From an uncultured Paraprevotella sp. (GTDB lineage: Bacteria; Bacteroidota; Bacteroidia; Bacteroidales; Bacteroidaceae), in contig URDY01000005.1 of assembly GCA_900546665.1 (NCBI GenBank), positions 94,945-158,944 on the forward strand: a stretch of DNA of 64,000 bases, given 5' to 3'. The notes under the pieces are model-generated. The model searched no databases. It saw only the letters and a program-made list of their open reading frames with translations, and was not told the DNA's origin. Position 1 is the first letter of the stretch. The number at the start of each line of letters is the position of its first letter. Position numbers and translations under genes: made by a program. Below are positions 52,754 through 63,170 of this stretch, piece after piece.

Positions 52754-55216
52754 ATGACAATCAGACTGTTAAGCCTCACATTGGCTTTCATTTTAGTGAC
52801 AGGTACTGCGACAGGACAAGGTCACCGAGAATCAGGCCCCAGCCTGAACACGTCAGAAGAACAATCAAACACGACAAAGCCCCATTCAGCACAATCCCTT
52901 ATTTCCGGGAAAATCATTTCATCCGACCAGGAAATCATGGATTTTGCCACCATACAGATAAAAGGAACCGGTATCGGAGTGCGTCCCGACAAGCAAGGTT
53001 TCTATCATTTGAAAACCAAAGCCGGCACACACACACTCATATTCAGTGCAATGGGATATACCACAACAGAGCATACCGTCCATGTCAAAGCAGGTGAACG
53101 CCTGAAACTTAATGTAACAATGACACCACAAGACATCCAACTTGATGAAATTCAGGTTGAAGCATCACATGCCCAACGAATTAACCGTTCTGCATTCAAT
53201 GCCACGGCCATAGACCTTAAATCAATGGCCGGACTGAACAAGAATCTGGCAGAGGTCCTTACTGCCGCGCCTGGAGTCAAACTACGCGAATCCGGTGGAA
53301 TGGGATCTGACATGCAACTTTCACTTGACGGTTTCAGCGGTAAACACGTCAAGATATTCATTGACGGTATACCACAGGAAGGTGCGGGAACTGCGCTCAA
53401 CCTGAATAATCTGCCGGTCAACTTTGCTGAACGTATTGAAGTCTATCGTGGTGTGGTGCCGGTCGGATTCGGTACAGACGCATTAGGTGGAGTAATCAAC
53501 ATTGTCACTCCACAAAGAAAACCCGGATGGTTTGCCGATGCTTCTTACTCTTACGGTTCATTCAACACCCACAAGTCATCTGTCAACTTCGGACAGACTT
53601 TAGACAACGGATTATTATATGAAATAACAGCATTCCAGAACTTTTCAGACAACAGTTATGCCATAGATAATTATATCACTGAATTTAGCGATGACGGTAT
53701 TACCGAAAATACAGATAAAAGCAAGATCTACCACGTCAAGCGTTTCAATGACCAATTCCATAATGAGGCTTTAACCGGAAAAATCGGCATAGCCAATAAA
53801 AAATGGACAGACAAGCTGACACTGGGATTAACCTATACGCATTTTTATAAAGAAATACAAAACGGAGTCAGACAGGAAATCGTATTCGGTGAGAAACATC
53901 GCAAAGGATACTCTTTCGTTCCCTCATTAGAATACCGCAAACGCCATTTCCTGACAGAAGGACTTGACGTCACTGCAAGCATTAACTACAACCACAACAT
54001 CACACACAATATAGATACTGCATCCTACAAATATAATTGGCTTGGAGACAAGAAATATACAGGAACACCTGGAGAACAATCCAACCAAAATAACGAATCC
54101 AAGAACAGGAACTGGAACGGAACTTTCACGGCCAGCTACCGCATTGGAAACGCCCATCTCTTCTCTCTCAATCATGTATTGAGCACATTCAACAGAACCA
54201 CACGCTCGTACGTGAGCGGAAGTTCACGCCTTTCGGATTTCAGTATACCCAAACGAAGCCGGAAAAACGTCACAGGTCTGGGATACCGTTTCATGCCATC
54301 TGAAAAATGGAATGTGACAGCCTTCGGAAAATACTATCTTCAGTATAACGAAGGGCCTGTATCTCAAAGTGATGACGGCATAGGCAATTACATTAAAATG
54401 AACAGGCACACCAGTGCATTAGGATATGGTACTGCCGGAACCTATTTCATATTGAAAAATTTACAGGCAAAGCTTTCCTATGAGAAAGCCTATCGTCTGC
54501 CTACTACGGACGAGCTTTTTGGTGACGAGGACATGGAGGCAGGGAAAGCTGATCTCAGACCGGAAAAAAGCGATAACTTCAATTTCAATTTAAGCTACGA
54601 CCCGACATTCGGAAAGCATGGCATCCATCTGGACGGAAGCCTCATCTACCGCAATACGAAAGACTATATCCGCCGGGGACTCGACAAGGTCGGCAACCTG
54701 AATTTCGGAATCTACGAGAATCATGGCAAAGTACTGACAAAAGGATACAACATATCCGTAAGATACCATTATTCACGCTGGTTAAGCATCGGAGGCACTT
54801 TCAACAGTATGGATGCACGCGACAATGAAAAGACAATCGCAGCCGGAACGCAACAGTCAGCCCTTACCTACAAACAACGCATCCCCAACCAGCCATACCG
54901 TTACGCCAACATGGATGCCACATTCAACTGGTACGGTCTGTTCGGAAAAGACAATGTATTGTCTTTCACCTATGACAGTTACTATCAGCACGAATTCCCG
55001 CTATACTGGGAAGAATTCGGAGACCCGGAAACCAAAATGCGTGTTCCGACCCAATTCTCACATAACATCACATTAAACTACAGCATACAAAAAGGCCGCT
55101 ATAATTTCTCATTGGAATGCCGGAATCTGACAGACGAAAAACTTTATGACAATTTCAGTCTGCAAAAAGCAGGAAGGGCGTTTTATGGAAAAATCAGAAT
55201 CTGTTTCGGAAGTTAA
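52754..55216 (+). CDS. xusA: TonB-dependent siderophore receptor, XusA-like
   Basis: This 820-residue protein has a signal peptide, then a carboxypeptidase-regulatory-like beta domain (residues ~48-130, [25 protein letters not shown]). The plug begins [27 protein letters not shown], with the plug motif [18 protein letters not shown], and [27 protein letters not shown] closes it. A 22-strand barrel ends in ...[14 protein letters not shown]. The neighbours (a DUF4374 lipoprotein and a PepSY membrane protein) match the Bacteroides XusABC siderophore scavenging system, which takes up ferric enterobactin-type compounds. The exact siderophore is not known here. Confidence 0.9.
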   Translation: MTIRLLSLTLAFILVTGTATGQGHRESGPSLNTSEEQSNTTKPHSAQSLISGKIISSDQEIMDFATIQIKGTGIGVRPDKQGFYHLKTKAGTHTLIFSAMGYTTTEHTVHVKAGERLKLNVTMTPQDIQLDEIQVEASHAQRINRSAFNATAIDLKSMAGLNKNLAEVLTAAPGVKLRESGGMGSDMQLSLDGFSGKHVKIFIDGIPQEGAGTALNLNNLPVNFAERIEVYRGVVPVGFGTDALGGVINIVTPQRKPGWFADASYSYGSFNTHKSSVNFGQTLDNGLLYEITAFQNFSDNSYAIDNYITEFSDDGITENTDKSKIYHVKRFNDQFHNEALTGKIGIANKKWTDKLTLGLTYTHFYKEIQNGVRQEIVFGEKHRKGYSFVPSLEYRKRHFLTEGLDVTASINYNHNITHNIDTASYKYNWLGDKKYTGTPGEQSNQNNESKNRNWNGTFTASYRIGNAHLFSLNHVLSTFNRTTRSYVSGSSRLSDFSIPKRSRKNVTGLGYRFMPSEKWNVTAFGKYYLQYNEGPVSQSDDGIGNYIKMNRHTSALGYGTAGTYFILKNLQAKLSYEKAYRLPTTDELFGDEDMEAGKADLRPEKSDNFNFNLSYDPTFGKHGIHLDGSLIYRNTKDYIRRGLDKVGNLNFGIYENHGKVLTKGYNISVRYHYSRWLSIGGTFNSMDARDNEKTIAAGTQQSALTYKQRIPNQPYRYANMDATFNWYGLFGKDNVLSFTYDSYYQHEFPLYWEEFGDPETKMRVPTQFSHNITLNYSIQKGRYNFSLECRNLTDEKLYDNFSLQKAGRAFYGKIRICFGS

Positions 55217-55233
55217 ACTCTAAAATAATAAAA

Positions 55234-56619
55234 ATGAAGAAAAGACTTTTTACCTGTGCATTGGCTGCTGCCATTTTCAGCACACATGTATTGACCTCAT
55301 GCAGCGAGGATGAAACAAACACTCCTACAACCAATACCGGAGGAACCAGCAAATATGTCATTGCCGCAACAGCAGGTGACGCCACCTATCTGGTCACAAC
55401 AGAATCACTGAACGAAGGCAGTGTGTCGATCACTAATAACGGAACGGAAACAGACGGAGGAGCATACTGGGTTTTCTATGGAGAAGACTATCTTTTCAGC
55501 CTGCAATATAACGACGGTGCTGCAGGAACAGGTGCCTCCTACCAGCTAGACGGCAATACCGGAAAAGTAAAGGAAGCACGTTCGTATACCTTCAACCGTG
55601 TCACCACCTACGGTGTATGGGGCAATAACGTCATTACAGCCTCCACCAATAATGGCTCACAAGAAAAAGATTCAGAAGGTAATTATGCCAAATACCTGCA
55701 ATTCAATTATCTCAATGCCAATACCGGTTCAACAACCACCGGAAACCGTATCGCGGAAAATTTCCTTGGTAATGGCGAAACGGTCAGCTTTGCCGGTTTC
55801 GTAGAAGCCAACGGCAAGCTTTACACTTCTATTATCCCCATGGGTATGAGCCATTACGGAGTCAATACTTACCCGGAAAAAGTGACAGATCAGGATCTTA
55901 TAGCCAAAAGTGACGGCGGAAGCGGATCCGGTTCATACACAGCCGGACAGATCCCATCAACACAATATCCGGACAAGGCCTTCATTGCCATTTATAATGG
56001 CGACAGCTTCAACGATACACCGGTCATTGCTGAAACAGACAAAATAGGTTATGCCTGCGGACGTAACCGTTCACAATATTATCAAACGATCTGGTGTGCA
56101 GATAATGGCGACCTGTATGTATTCTCTCCCGGATTCGGCAGAACAGCCACTTCGTCATCCGACCTGAAAAAAGTAACAGGCCAACTTCCTTCCGGTGTTG
56201 TACGTATCAAAGCCGGTGAAACTCAATTTGATCCGGACTATTACTACAACCTCGAAGCTCAGGGAACCGGTCATCCGATGTTCCGTTGCTGGCATATCAC
56301 GGCCGACTATTTCTTGCTTCAGATGTATAGCGACGGAGTTATCGCCAGCAAGAATGCAGCCGTAGCCGAACTGGCTATATTCAAAGGTGAAGAAGGACGC
56401 CTTACTCCCGTCACGCAAGGATTGCCGGATAAAGAAAATATTGCCTCATTCGGTATCCCTTACAGTGTAAACGGTGTAGCCTATATTCCCGTAACCACAA
56501 CAGACGGAAACTCTCCAGCTTTGTATAAAATAGATCCTCAAACAGCAACAGCAACCAAAGGCCTGGTCATCGTTACCAACGACAATGTAGCTGCGGTGGG
56601 AAAACTTACAGCAAAATAA
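55234..56619 (+). CDS. xusB: DUF4374 surface lipoprotein, XusB-like
   Basis: This 461-residue protein has a lipoprotein signal with the lipobox Cys23 (HVLTSCSED). The rest is a beta-propeller-like fold of the DUF4374 family, with short Gly/Asn-rich strands such as [32 protein letters not shown] and [11 protein letters not shown]. XusB binds ferric siderophores at the cell surface and passes them to XusA. It lies 17 bases downstream of the receptor gene, in the same operon. The signal includes the acidic +2/+3 residues (CSED) associated with surface export in Bacteroides. Confidence 0.9.
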   Translation: MKKRLFTCALAAAIFSTHVLTSCSEDETNTPTTNTGGTSKYVIAATAGDATYLVTTESLNEGSVSITNNGTETDGGAYWVFYGEDYLFSLQYNDGAAGTGASYQLDGNTGKVKEARSYTFNRVTTYGVWGNNVITASTNNGSQEKDSEGNYAKYLQFNYLNANTGSTTTGNRIAENFLGNGETVSFAGFVEANGKLYTSIIPMGMSHYGVNTYPEKVTDQDLIAKSDGGSGSGSYTAGQIPSTQYPDKAFIAIYNGDSFNDTPVIAETDKIGYACGRNRSQYYQTIWCADNGDLYVFSPGFGRTATSSSDLKKVTGQLPSGVVRIKAGETQFDPDYYYNLEAQGTGHPMFRCWHITADYFLLQMYSDGVIASKNAAVAELAIFKGEEGRLTPVTQGLPDKENIASFGIPYSVNGVAYIPVTTTDGNSPALYKIDPQTATATKGLVIVTNDNVAAVGKLTAK

Positions 56620-56740
56620 AAACAGGTATTTTCAACAGTAGAAGACTTGCGGTTTTACTGCATTTATTCCTATTTCATCATGGATGTTCTAAATGAAATT
56701 GTGTAATTTTGCAGAAGACATGACAGTAATACATTAAAAA

Positions 56741-57889
56741 ATGAGAAAGTTTTTTTCTAAAATACACCTATGGCTGTCTATCCCGTTTGGCATTATAATC
56801 AGCTTGATCTGTCTGACCGGTGCCATTCTTGTATTTGAAAAGGATATCACGAACTATATGCAACGTGACCTGTTCAAAATCACTCCTCCCAAGAATGTCC
56901 CAATGCTGTCACCATCAGAACTGGCAGCCAGAATAAACCAAAAGTATCTGCCTCAGGCTTCTGTTGCGACCCTTTCTTATACGAAAGGGGGCAATGAAGC
57001 TTGTGCCATAACCCTCAGCGATAATCCCCGGAAAGTACTGGTCGTCGATCCATATACCGGAGAAATAAAAGGTACAGCTGAGCGACCGGTCTTTTTTGCC
57101 AAAGTAAGACACTTGCATCGTTATCTGCTCAATCCGCCGGCCATAAGAGGCGAGATGTCTGTCGGTAAATTCATTGTCGGAACGACAACCCTTATCACTG
57201 CGGTTATTCTGATTAGCGGATTTTTTATCTGGATTCCCAGACAAATGAAAAATATCAGGACGCGATTAACCATTAAAACAAATAAAGGCTGGCGTCGTTT
57301 GTGGTACGACTGCCATGTGGTTCTGGGCTTTTACAGCGGCTTGTTTTTGCTTATTATGGCACTGACCGGACTGACATGGTCCTTCAAATGGTATAGGAAC
57401 GCGGCTTACGGCCTGTTTGAACATACGACATCAGCAACTCAGGCCACAAGTATTCCCGCACAGAAAAAAGCATCTTCAAAAGACAAAAATAAAAAAGCCC
57501 AAAAGCCATCGGAGCATATCTTTGATTACAGTTTGTGGAATACAGTCTTAACTGATCTGGACAAAGTTTATCCGTCATTCAAGAAGATAACCCTGACTAC
57601 CAGTGAGGTTCAGATTACCCCCCAAAAAGATTCTCTCCGCCCCAAAACAGACAAAGCTATATTCAACCCCCAAAACGGGCATATCGAACAGATCATATAC
57701 GCTGATGATGTACCGTTTTCGGAATCTCTCAAAGGATGGTTCTACTCACTTCACGTTGGAACCTGGGGAGGAATATGGTCAAAGATATTATACGTTTTGG
57801 CGGCCTTAATCGGTTTCTCCCTTCCATTGAGCGGATATTACTTATGGTGGAAAAAGAAAACCAACAGGAAGTCCCATTCATTACGATAA
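56741..57889 (+). CDS. xusC: PepSY-domain inner-membrane protein, XusC-like
   Basis: This 382-residue protein has four membrane helices: residues ~10-33 (LWLSIPFGIIISLICLTGAILV), ~140-165, ~190-215 and ~345-370. Two PepSY-like periplasmic parts occur (KYLPQASVATLSYTKGG; SFKKITLTTSEVQIT), together with the HLWLSI and HVGTWGG His motifs of PepSY_TM proteins. These are thought to reduce iron in imported siderophores at the inner membrane. It completes the three-gene set with the receptor and lipoprotein upstream, after a 121-base gap. A terminator follows. Confidence 0.9.
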   Translation: MRKFFSKIHLWLSIPFGIIISLICLTGAILVFEKDITNYMQRDLFKITPPKNVPMLSPSELAARINQKYLPQASVATLSYTKGGNEACAITLSDNPRKVLVVDPYTGEIKGTAERPVFFAKVRHLHRYLLNPPAIRGEMSVGKFIVGTTTLITAVILISGFFIWIPRQMKNIRTRLTIKTNKGWRRLWYDCHVVLGFYSGLFLLIMALTGLTWSFKWYRNAAYGLFEHTTSATQATSIPAQKKASSKDKNKKAQKPSEHIFDYSLWNTVLTDLDKVYPSFKKITLTTSEVQITPQKDSLRPKTDKAIFNPQNGHIEQIIYADDVPFSESLKGWFYSLHVGTWGGIWSKILYVLAALIGFSLPLSGYYLWWKKKTNRKSHSLR

Positions 57890-57917
57890 TAAAAACATTC
57901 AAATTTTCCATATACAG

Positions 57918-57959
57918 AATTCCGTTTATAACTCTGTCAGAGAGATTATAAACGGAATT
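57918..57959 (+). terminator. Terminator of the xus operon
   Basis: AATTCCGTTTATAA (57918-57931) pairs with TTATAAACGGAATT (57946-57959), a perfect 14-base-pair stem. The T tail is short. Confidence 0.75.
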
Positions 57960-58028
57960 TAGCTTTAAATCAAGGAAGGTTTAAAGTCTGACTGGGTAAA
58001 GACTATTCCCTATCTCGCAAAAATTGCC

Positions 58029-58036
58029 TACCTTTG
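58029..58036 (+). promoter_or_regulatory. Promoter -7 box immediately before the MFS gene
   Basis: TACCTTTG, an exact TAnnTTTG match, ends 4 bases before ATG 58041. Transcription would begin on or next to the start codon, implying a leaderless mRNA or a later true start. A -33 TTTG was not found. Confidence 0.5.
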
Positions 58037-58040
58037 TACC

Positions 58041-59216
58041 ATGAATTATTCTCTTAAAGAAAACCAGGGCATCCCGGCAAGCCTGTTGTGGACCCTGTCT
58101 GTCATTGCAGCACTTTCCGTAGCTAACCTGTATTACAACCAACCGTTGCTGAACCAAATCAGCAAAGATCTTGCCGTTTCGGAATTTACAGCCAACCTTA
58201 TTCCCATGACAACCCAGTTGGGATATGCCATGGGGCTTCTGTTCATCATCCCTTTGGGAGACCTTTATGAACGTCGCACTATCATTACTGTTAATTTTCT
58301 GTTACTGGCATTTTCCATGTGCGCAATAGCCATATCGCCTGACATCCATTATGTCCTTGCCGCTTCCGTAATCACCGGTATTTGCTCGGTTATGCCGCAA
58401 ATATTCATTCCTATAGCCTCACAGTTCTCACATCCTGACCATAAGGCGCGTAACGTCGGTATTCTGGTAAGCGGTCTGCTGACAGGTATACTCGGTTCAC
58501 GGGTTATCAGTGGAATTGTAGGTGAATATTGGGGATGGCGAACCATGTACTATATCGCATCCGCCCTCATGATTTGCTGCCTGTTTATTGTAAGAAAGAC
58601 ACTCCCTGAAATGCCCAGCAATTTCAAGGGAACCTATAAAGGCTTAATGTCCTCACTACTCAAATTGTTTGCCAGCCTGCCGGCAATCCGTATCGTATCC
58701 ATACGCGCTGCTCTTTGTTTCGGAAGTTTTCTGACGCTATGGGCATGCCTGGCCTTCAAATTGAGCGGGGCGCCTTTCTATGCCGGCAATAATATCATCG
58801 GCCTTCTCGGACTGTGCGGAATAGCCGGTGCACTTACGGCTTCGTTTGTGGGCAGCTACGTAAGGAAATGCGGTGTACGTAACTTGAATTATATTGGCGA
58901 TGCCCTTATGATTCTGGCCTGGATCATTATGCTGGTTCTTCAGGATTATTATATCGGTTTCATCATCGGAATCATCATTATCGACATCGGTATGCAATGC
59001 ATACAGATCAGCAATCAGACCTGCGCCCTCTCACTTGCTCCACAAGCAGCCAACAGAGCCAATACCATTTTCATGACTACTTATTTCATAGGTGGCTCAA
59101 TAGGCACGTTCCTTGCCGGCAGCAGCTGGCATCTGATGAATTGGAACGGGGTTGTCTTCACCGGCATAGGACTGGTCATCTGTTCTCTTTGCATAACCTT
59201 ATTTTCCAAACATTAA
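58041..59216 (+). CDS. Major facilitator superfamily exporter
   Basis: This 391-residue protein has 12 predicted helices. The MFS loop 2-3 motif reads GDLYERRTIIT (near 75), and helix IV-V has motif-C-like LLTGILGSRVISGIVGEYWGWRTMYY near 150-175, typical of drug/sugar antiporters of the AraJ/DHA1 type. It may export a siderophore, drug or sugar. It follows the xus operon but has its own promoter. The MNYSLKEN start could be internal to the transcript if transcription begins after 58041. The next in-frame ATG candidates are far inside helix I, so a leaderless start is the simplest reading. Confidence 0.88.
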   Translation: MNYSLKENQGIPASLLWTLSVIAALSVANLYYNQPLLNQISKDLAVSEFTANLIPMTTQLGYAMGLLFIIPLGDLYERRTIITVNFLLLAFSMCAIAISPDIHYVLAASVITGICSVMPQIFIPIASQFSHPDHKARNVGILVSGLLTGILGSRVISGIVGEYWGWRTMYYIASALMICCLFIVRKTLPEMPSNFKGTYKGLMSSLLKLFASLPAIRIVSIRAALCFGSFLTLWACLAFKLSGAPFYAGNNIIGLLGLCGIAGALTASFVGSYVRKCGVRNLNYIGDALMILAWIIMLVLQDYYIGFIIGIIIIDIGMQCIQISNQTCALSLAPQAANRANTIFMTTYFIGGSIGTFLAGSSWHLMNWNGVVFTGIGLVICSLCITLFSKH

Positions 59217-59327
59217 AACCGACAGCCTGTTATAAATAAATTTCATATTTTAAGAAAAAAACAAGGGTTTTTCAAAACTATTTTATTCCTTTGTACCAAA
59301 ATCAGAGACTAAGGAGAAATAGCCTAT

Positions 59328-60098
59328 ATGAAATTAAAACCCCAAGACGCACACCCCTACCACATAGGTATAGCTTTAAGCGGAGGCGGAACAAAAGGAT
59401 TTGCCCATATCGGTGCCTTAAAAGCACTGGAAGAAAAAGGCATTCGCCCCAACATCATTGCCGGAACCAGTGCGGGATCTGTAGCCGGTGCCTTTTATGC
59501 AGCCGGAATTTCTCCAGAACGCACCATGCGCCTGTTCGTAGAGCATCATCTGCATGATTTTCTGGAAATCACATTTTCAGGAAAGAGTTTCCTGAAATAC
59601 GACGGATTCCGGGATTTTCTGGAAAAACATCTGCCAGTCAAACGTATAGAAGATCTGGAAATACCCCTTCATATCATTGCATCCAATTTTGATACGGGAG
59701 AATATGAGGTATTCACCGAAGGAGAACTGGTGCCACGCATATTGGCTTCATGCACCATTCCGGTTATTTTTCCTCCCATTAAGATCAATGGAACGCGATA
59801 TGTAGACGGCGGACTGTTCATGAACCTTCCCGTAAGCCCCATCAGACCACTCTGTGACACAATCATCGGCATCAACGTCAATCCTTACCTTACCGATGAC
59901 GGAAAAGACAATATTCTTTATGTCGCCGCCAAATCTTTTCAATATATCTTTAATGCCAACACAGCCAACGAACGCCAGCTCTGCGACATTCTGCTGGAAA
60001 TGGATGATGTAGATGAATTCAATACGTTTGATCTTGGCAGTGCAAAAAAAATCTACCATATAGGATGCCGCAAAATGCGTGAACTACTAAACATATAA
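59328..60098 (+). CDS. Patatin-like phospholipase
   Basis: This 256-residue cytoplasmic or peripheral protein has the oxyanion loop SGGGTKGFAH near residue 20, the nucleophile elbow GTSAGSVAG near 47 (Ser) and the catalytic Asp in VDGGLFMNLPV near 162. These define the Ser-Asp dyad of bacterial patatin (RssA/YchK-like) lipases, which hydrolyse phospholipid or lysophospholipid acyl esters. A ribosome site AAGGAG lies 11 bases before the ATG. Its stop is 3 bases before the next gene, so the two are co-transcribed. Confidence 0.93.
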   Translation: MKLKPQDAHPYHIGIALSGGGTKGFAHIGALKALEEKGIRPNIIAGTSAGSVAGAFYAAGISPERTMRLFVEHHLHDFLEITFSGKSFLKYDGFRDFLEKHLPVKRIEDLEIPLHIIASNFDTGEYEVFTEGELVPRILASCTIPVIFPPIKINGTRYVDGGLFMNLPVSPIRPLCDTIIGINVNPYLTDDGKDNILYVAAKSFQYIFNANTANERQLCDILLEMDDVDEFNTFDLGSAKKIYHIGCRKMRELLNI

Positions 60099-60101
60099 CA
60101 G

Positions 60102-61103
60102 ATGAACAAAAAAGAACAATACTGGCGCCTTTCACTGATTGCCATTTTATTGATAACAGGATATATACTCGGAAAACAGGCTCTTCCATTTCTCAACGGC
60201 ATTCTCGGTGCGGTCACACTTTATATCCTGCTCCGAAATCCGATGCGAAAACTGGCTAAACATACCGGACAGAAAACAGCCGTTTGGCTCGTCACTATTG
60301 GGGTATCATTGTTGATATTACTGCCTCTCTCGCTAACCATTTGGGCTTTAATAGACAAACTTCTGTCATCCAATTTACATCCTCATGCATTAATCACAGG
60401 AATAGAGCAAGGTACAGCTTGGATAAAAGATAAGACAGGATTCGACCTGCTTTCTGAAAATAGGATTTCCCTGTTTTTCTCTAAAGCCTCTTCTGTAGGC
60501 CAATCACTGATTCAAGGAGTCAGTGATGCGGCAGTCAACCTGTTTACGGCTGTATTTCTTCTGTTTTTCATGTTGTCCTCTGACGAAGAAATGGAAAAAT
60601 GGATAAAAAATTTCCTCCCGTTTAAAGATCAGAACAAAAAGGACGTCATAGACAAGATCCGGCAGATGGTGCGTTCCAACGCCATAGGAATCCCCCTGCT
60701 GGCTTGCATACAAGGAATCATTGCCTTTATCGGCTATCTCATATTTGGTGTGTCGGATCCTGGATTTTACGCTATTCTAACAGGTCTAGCTTCCATCATT
60801 CCCTTTATAGGAACGGCCCTGATCTGGCTTCCGCTTTCCATATATGCCGCATTGACCAGCCAATGGTTTACATGCATCGGCTTACTGGCTTACGGTTCCA
60901 TTATAGTATCACAATGTGATAACTTCATCCGTTTTATCCTACAAAAGAAAATGGCAAACACTCATCCGCTTATTACCATTTTCGGCGTCATCGCCGGACT
61001 GCCTATATTCGGATTCATGGGGCTTATATTCGGACCGCTTCTGGTTTCACTGTTCATGCTCTTCATGGACATGTTCAGACAGGAATATCTGACGGATGAT
61101 TAA
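60102..61103 (+). CDS. AI-2E family transporter (PerM-like)
   Basis: The protein has 333 residues and about eight membrane helices, with paired N-terminal helices, a long middle segment and the family's SLIQGVSDAAVNLFTAVFLLFFMLSSD, a signature-like LTGLASIIPFIGTALIWLPLSIYA near 225-250, and IFGVIAGLPIFGFMGLIFGPLLVSL near the end. The group includes PerM and TqsA; transport of autoinducer-2 is proven for few. It is co-transcribed with the patatin gene, and no quorum-sensing genes are nearby. The substrate is open. Confidence 0.9.
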   Translation: MNKKEQYWRLSLIAILLITGYILGKQALPFLNGILGAVTLYILLRNPMRKLAKHTGQKTAVWLVTIGVSLLILLPLSLTIWALIDKLLSSNLHPHALITGIEQGTAWIKDKTGFDLLSENRISLFFSKASSVGQSLIQGVSDAAVNLFTAVFLLFFMLSSDEEMEKWIKNFLPFKDQNKKDVIDKIRQMVRSNAIGIPLLACIQGIIAFIGYLIFGVSDPGFYAILTGLASIIPFIGTALIWLPLSIYAALTSQWFTCIGLLAYGSIIVSQCDNFIRFILQKKMANTHPLITIFGVIAGLPIFGFMGLIFGPLLVSLFMLFMDMFRQEYLTDD

Positions 61104-61123
61104 AGCTTCAGCCGACTCATAAA

Positions 61124-61164
61124 CATACCGCCATCCATTTCCTGAAGATCCGGATGGCGGTATG
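61124..61164. terminator. Bidirectional hairpin between convergent genes
   Basis: CATACCGCCATCC (61124-61136) pairs with GGATGGCGGTATG (61152-61164), a perfect 13-base-pair stem between the AI-2E and GHL10 stop codons. No strong T tail on either side. Confidence 0.7.
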
Positions 61165-61195
61165 CAAATGATTATACTATCTGAAAAAATATCCG

Positions 61196-62689
61196 CTAAA
61201 GTTTTACTTTTTCCTTTCGTGCCTTGGATTCATTTTGCAAACGGTCAAGAGCTGTAACCACATAAGTATATTTGACTTGTCCGTTTTCATAAGGCAACTT
61301 ATAGAAAGTGTTGTTGGTTATGGCTACAATATTTTCGGCATAATCCAAATTCACTTTCTCGTGTTCTGCAAAACGATAAATCACGTACTGACGTGCCTTG
61401 TTCATCTCGTCTTTGCCACGAGGCTCACGCCAAAACAGCATATATCCGTCCTCTGTCCATACCGTTGTCAGTTTACGAACCTTCTTGGGGCGCTTGTGGT
61501 CTATCCACGGCATTTCAGGCTGCAATGCCGGATAACGGTGATACTGGTAACGAAGCATAGAGCCATAATTACCTTTATTGTCCACAACAGCCTTGGCATA
61601 CCACTGACAGCTACCGTCTACATGAGGCAATGACCGTTGCAAGGTCATTTTCCGCATCATCTGATGTTGCGCGGGATTGACAGGATCTGGCTTGGCAACC
61701 GTACGGTCCACATCCTGACCGATTATCAAAGGACGATTGGACGCAAATTCACTCCACCATCTCAACAATGTACTGTAATCAGCTGCTCTGTTTCCGATCT
61801 CCCAGTAAACCTGAGGTATATTGTAATCTATCCAACCTTCATCCACCCATTTCAGAACATCCGCATACAAATCATCATAATTCTGCAATCCGGAGGTATT
61901 GCTTCCTCTCACCGGGTCACTCTTTAAATTACGATAAATACCAAAAGGAGACACACCGAATTTAACCCACGGTTTGATTGAATGGATGCACTCATGCATC
62001 TGCTTGATGAAACTGTTCACATTTTCACGTCTCCAGTCTGCCTTATCCATTCCGTTTCCGTAACGGGCATAAGTCTGGTCATCAGGTATTCTCTGACCTG
62101 CAACCGGATAAGGATAAAAATAATCATCAATGTGAATACCGTCCACATCATAGCGTGAAACGATATCTGTCACAACCAGACAAATATAATCTTTGTTTTC
62201 CGGAATTCCTGGATCCATGATCAACTGGCCGTCATACTGGAAATAACGGTCGGGATGCTTCAAATAAGGATGCGTAGTAGCCAGTTCTTTCGTTCCCTTG
62301 GTCTTTGCACGATAAGGGTTAATCCAGGCATGCAATTCCATTCCTCTGGCATGGCATTGTTCAATCATCCATTGCAGAGGATCCCAATAAGGAGACGGCG
62401 CTTTTCCCTGTTGCCCTGTAAGATAACGGCTCCATGGCTCGAAACTGCTGGCATACAAAGCATCAAACTCCGGACGGACCTGAAAAAGAATCACATTGAT
62501 GCCACATTTTTGCAACTCATCAAGCTGATAAGTCAAAGTAGACTGCATCTCACGGGTTCCCATTCCCATGAACTGATAATTAACACATTGAATCCATGCT
62601 CCACGGAATTCTCTTTTAGGCGCAATCTGCGCCGAAAGCTTCAGACTTGCCAAAAAGAAAAGAATCCAAAAAAACGTTTGCTTCTTCAT
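61196..62689 (-). CDS. Secreted glycoside-hydrolase-like protein (GHL10 / DUF187)
   Basis: This 497-residue protein has a signal peptide (MKKQTFFWILFFLASLKLSA). The GHL10 barrel begins KREFRGAWIQCVNYQFMG with ...DELQKCGINVILFQVRPEFDALY near 75, MELHAWINPYRA near 118, VDGIHIDDYFYP near 180 and VKFGVSPFGIYR near 245. The last ~100 residues form a fibronectin-like strand part (RKLTTVWTEDGYMLFWREP). The family is related to GH10 and includes enzymes acting on peptidoglycan-derived or other amino-sugar glycans. The substrate in Bacteroidetes is not established. Confidence 0.88.
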   Translation of the reverse strand: MKKQTFFWILFFLASLKLSAQIAPKREFRGAWIQCVNYQFMGMGTREMQSTLTYQLDELQKCGINVILFQVRPEFDALYASSFEPWSRYLTGQQGKAPSPYWDPLQWMIEQCHARGMELHAWINPYRAKTKGTKELATTHPYLKHPDRYFQYDGQLIMDPGIPENKDYICLVVTDIVSRYDVDGIHIDDYFYPYPVAGQRIPDDQTYARYGNGMDKADWRRENVNSFIKQMHECIHSIKPWVKFGVSPFGIYRNLKSDPVRGSNTSGLQNYDDLYADVLKWVDEGWIDYNIPQVYWEIGNRAADYSTLLRWWSEFASNRPLIIGQDVDRTVAKPDPVNPAQHQMMRKMTLQRSLPHVDGSCQWYAKAVVDNKGNYGSMLRYQYHRYPALQPEMPWIDHKRPKKVRKLTTVWTEDGYMLFWREPRGKDEMNKARQYVIYRFAEHEKVNLDYAENIVAITNNTFYKLPYENGQVKYTYVVTALDRLQNESKARKEKVKL

Positions 62690-62712
62690 AATTATAAAAT
62701 GTTATTTGAACA

Positions 62713-62745
62713 CAAAAATACAATAAATCAGTAATCTTATGCAAA
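62713..62745 (-). promoter_or_regulatory. Promoter for the GHL10 gene
   Basis: On the minus strand this is TTTG (62745-62742), a 21-base spacer, then TATTTTTG (62720-62713), 23 bases before ATG 62689. Confidence 0.7.
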
Positions 62746-62969
62746 TAAAACAGATGAAAAAGTCACTTATCCATTCTCCACATACCAAGTTTACATTCCA
62801 GCTTCAACAATGAGCTTTCCTTTTTTTAATTTATACCAAAGAATAACTGTTTCACAAACAATCTGAATGAAATATGACAGAACTCTGGCTTCACCCGCAA
62901 TTATATGACCAACCGACGCTCCCTTGTTTTCTTCTATTTATCCCCTCCCCTGTTGCATTATCAAAAGTC
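62746..62969. other. Gap without recognisable gene
   Basis: AT-rich with C-rich plus-strand patches from about 62920. Short frames here do not look like proteins. Start of the repeat-rich block. Confidence 0.5.
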
Positions 62970-63048
62970 CTTCACCTCTTCACCTCCCTTTATTTATGCG
63001 GGTTTGGCGTACTTCACCCCTTCACCACTCCTTCACTCTGTCCTTCAC
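62970..63048 (+). repeat. Six CTTCAC direct boxes
   Basis: CTTCAC occurs at 62970, 62978, 63012, 63020, 63031 and 63043, with spacings of 8, 34, 8, 11 and 12 bases. Five of the six are preceded by C or T. The motif returns at 63271, and its complement GTGAAG at 63322. The pattern suggests a protein-binding cluster and not coding sequence. Confidence 0.6.
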
Positions 63049-63107
63049 AACACATATCTGCAATCTGAAGCTAATCATAATCAGAAAAAAAAGATAGGAG
63101 ATCTTCA

Positions 63108-63170
63108 AAAAAGTAAAGCTTACTTTTTAAAAAGTAAACCTTACTTTTTTGAAAGTAAGCCATCTTTTCT
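63108..63170. repeat. 21-base tandem array of inverted repeats
   Basis: Two consecutive 21-base units (63108-63128 and 63129-63149) differ by one base. Each is an AAAAAGTAA arm, a 3-base centre (AGC or ACC), and the complementary TTACTTTTT arm. A third unit (63150-63170) is decayed (about 14 of 21 matches), and AAAAAGTA at 63171 begins a partial fourth. The period equals two helical turns. Confidence 0.75.

Noticed and set aside
63108..63170. CRISPR array
   Set aside because: Units are contiguous, 21 bases long, without spacers, and no cas gene is near.
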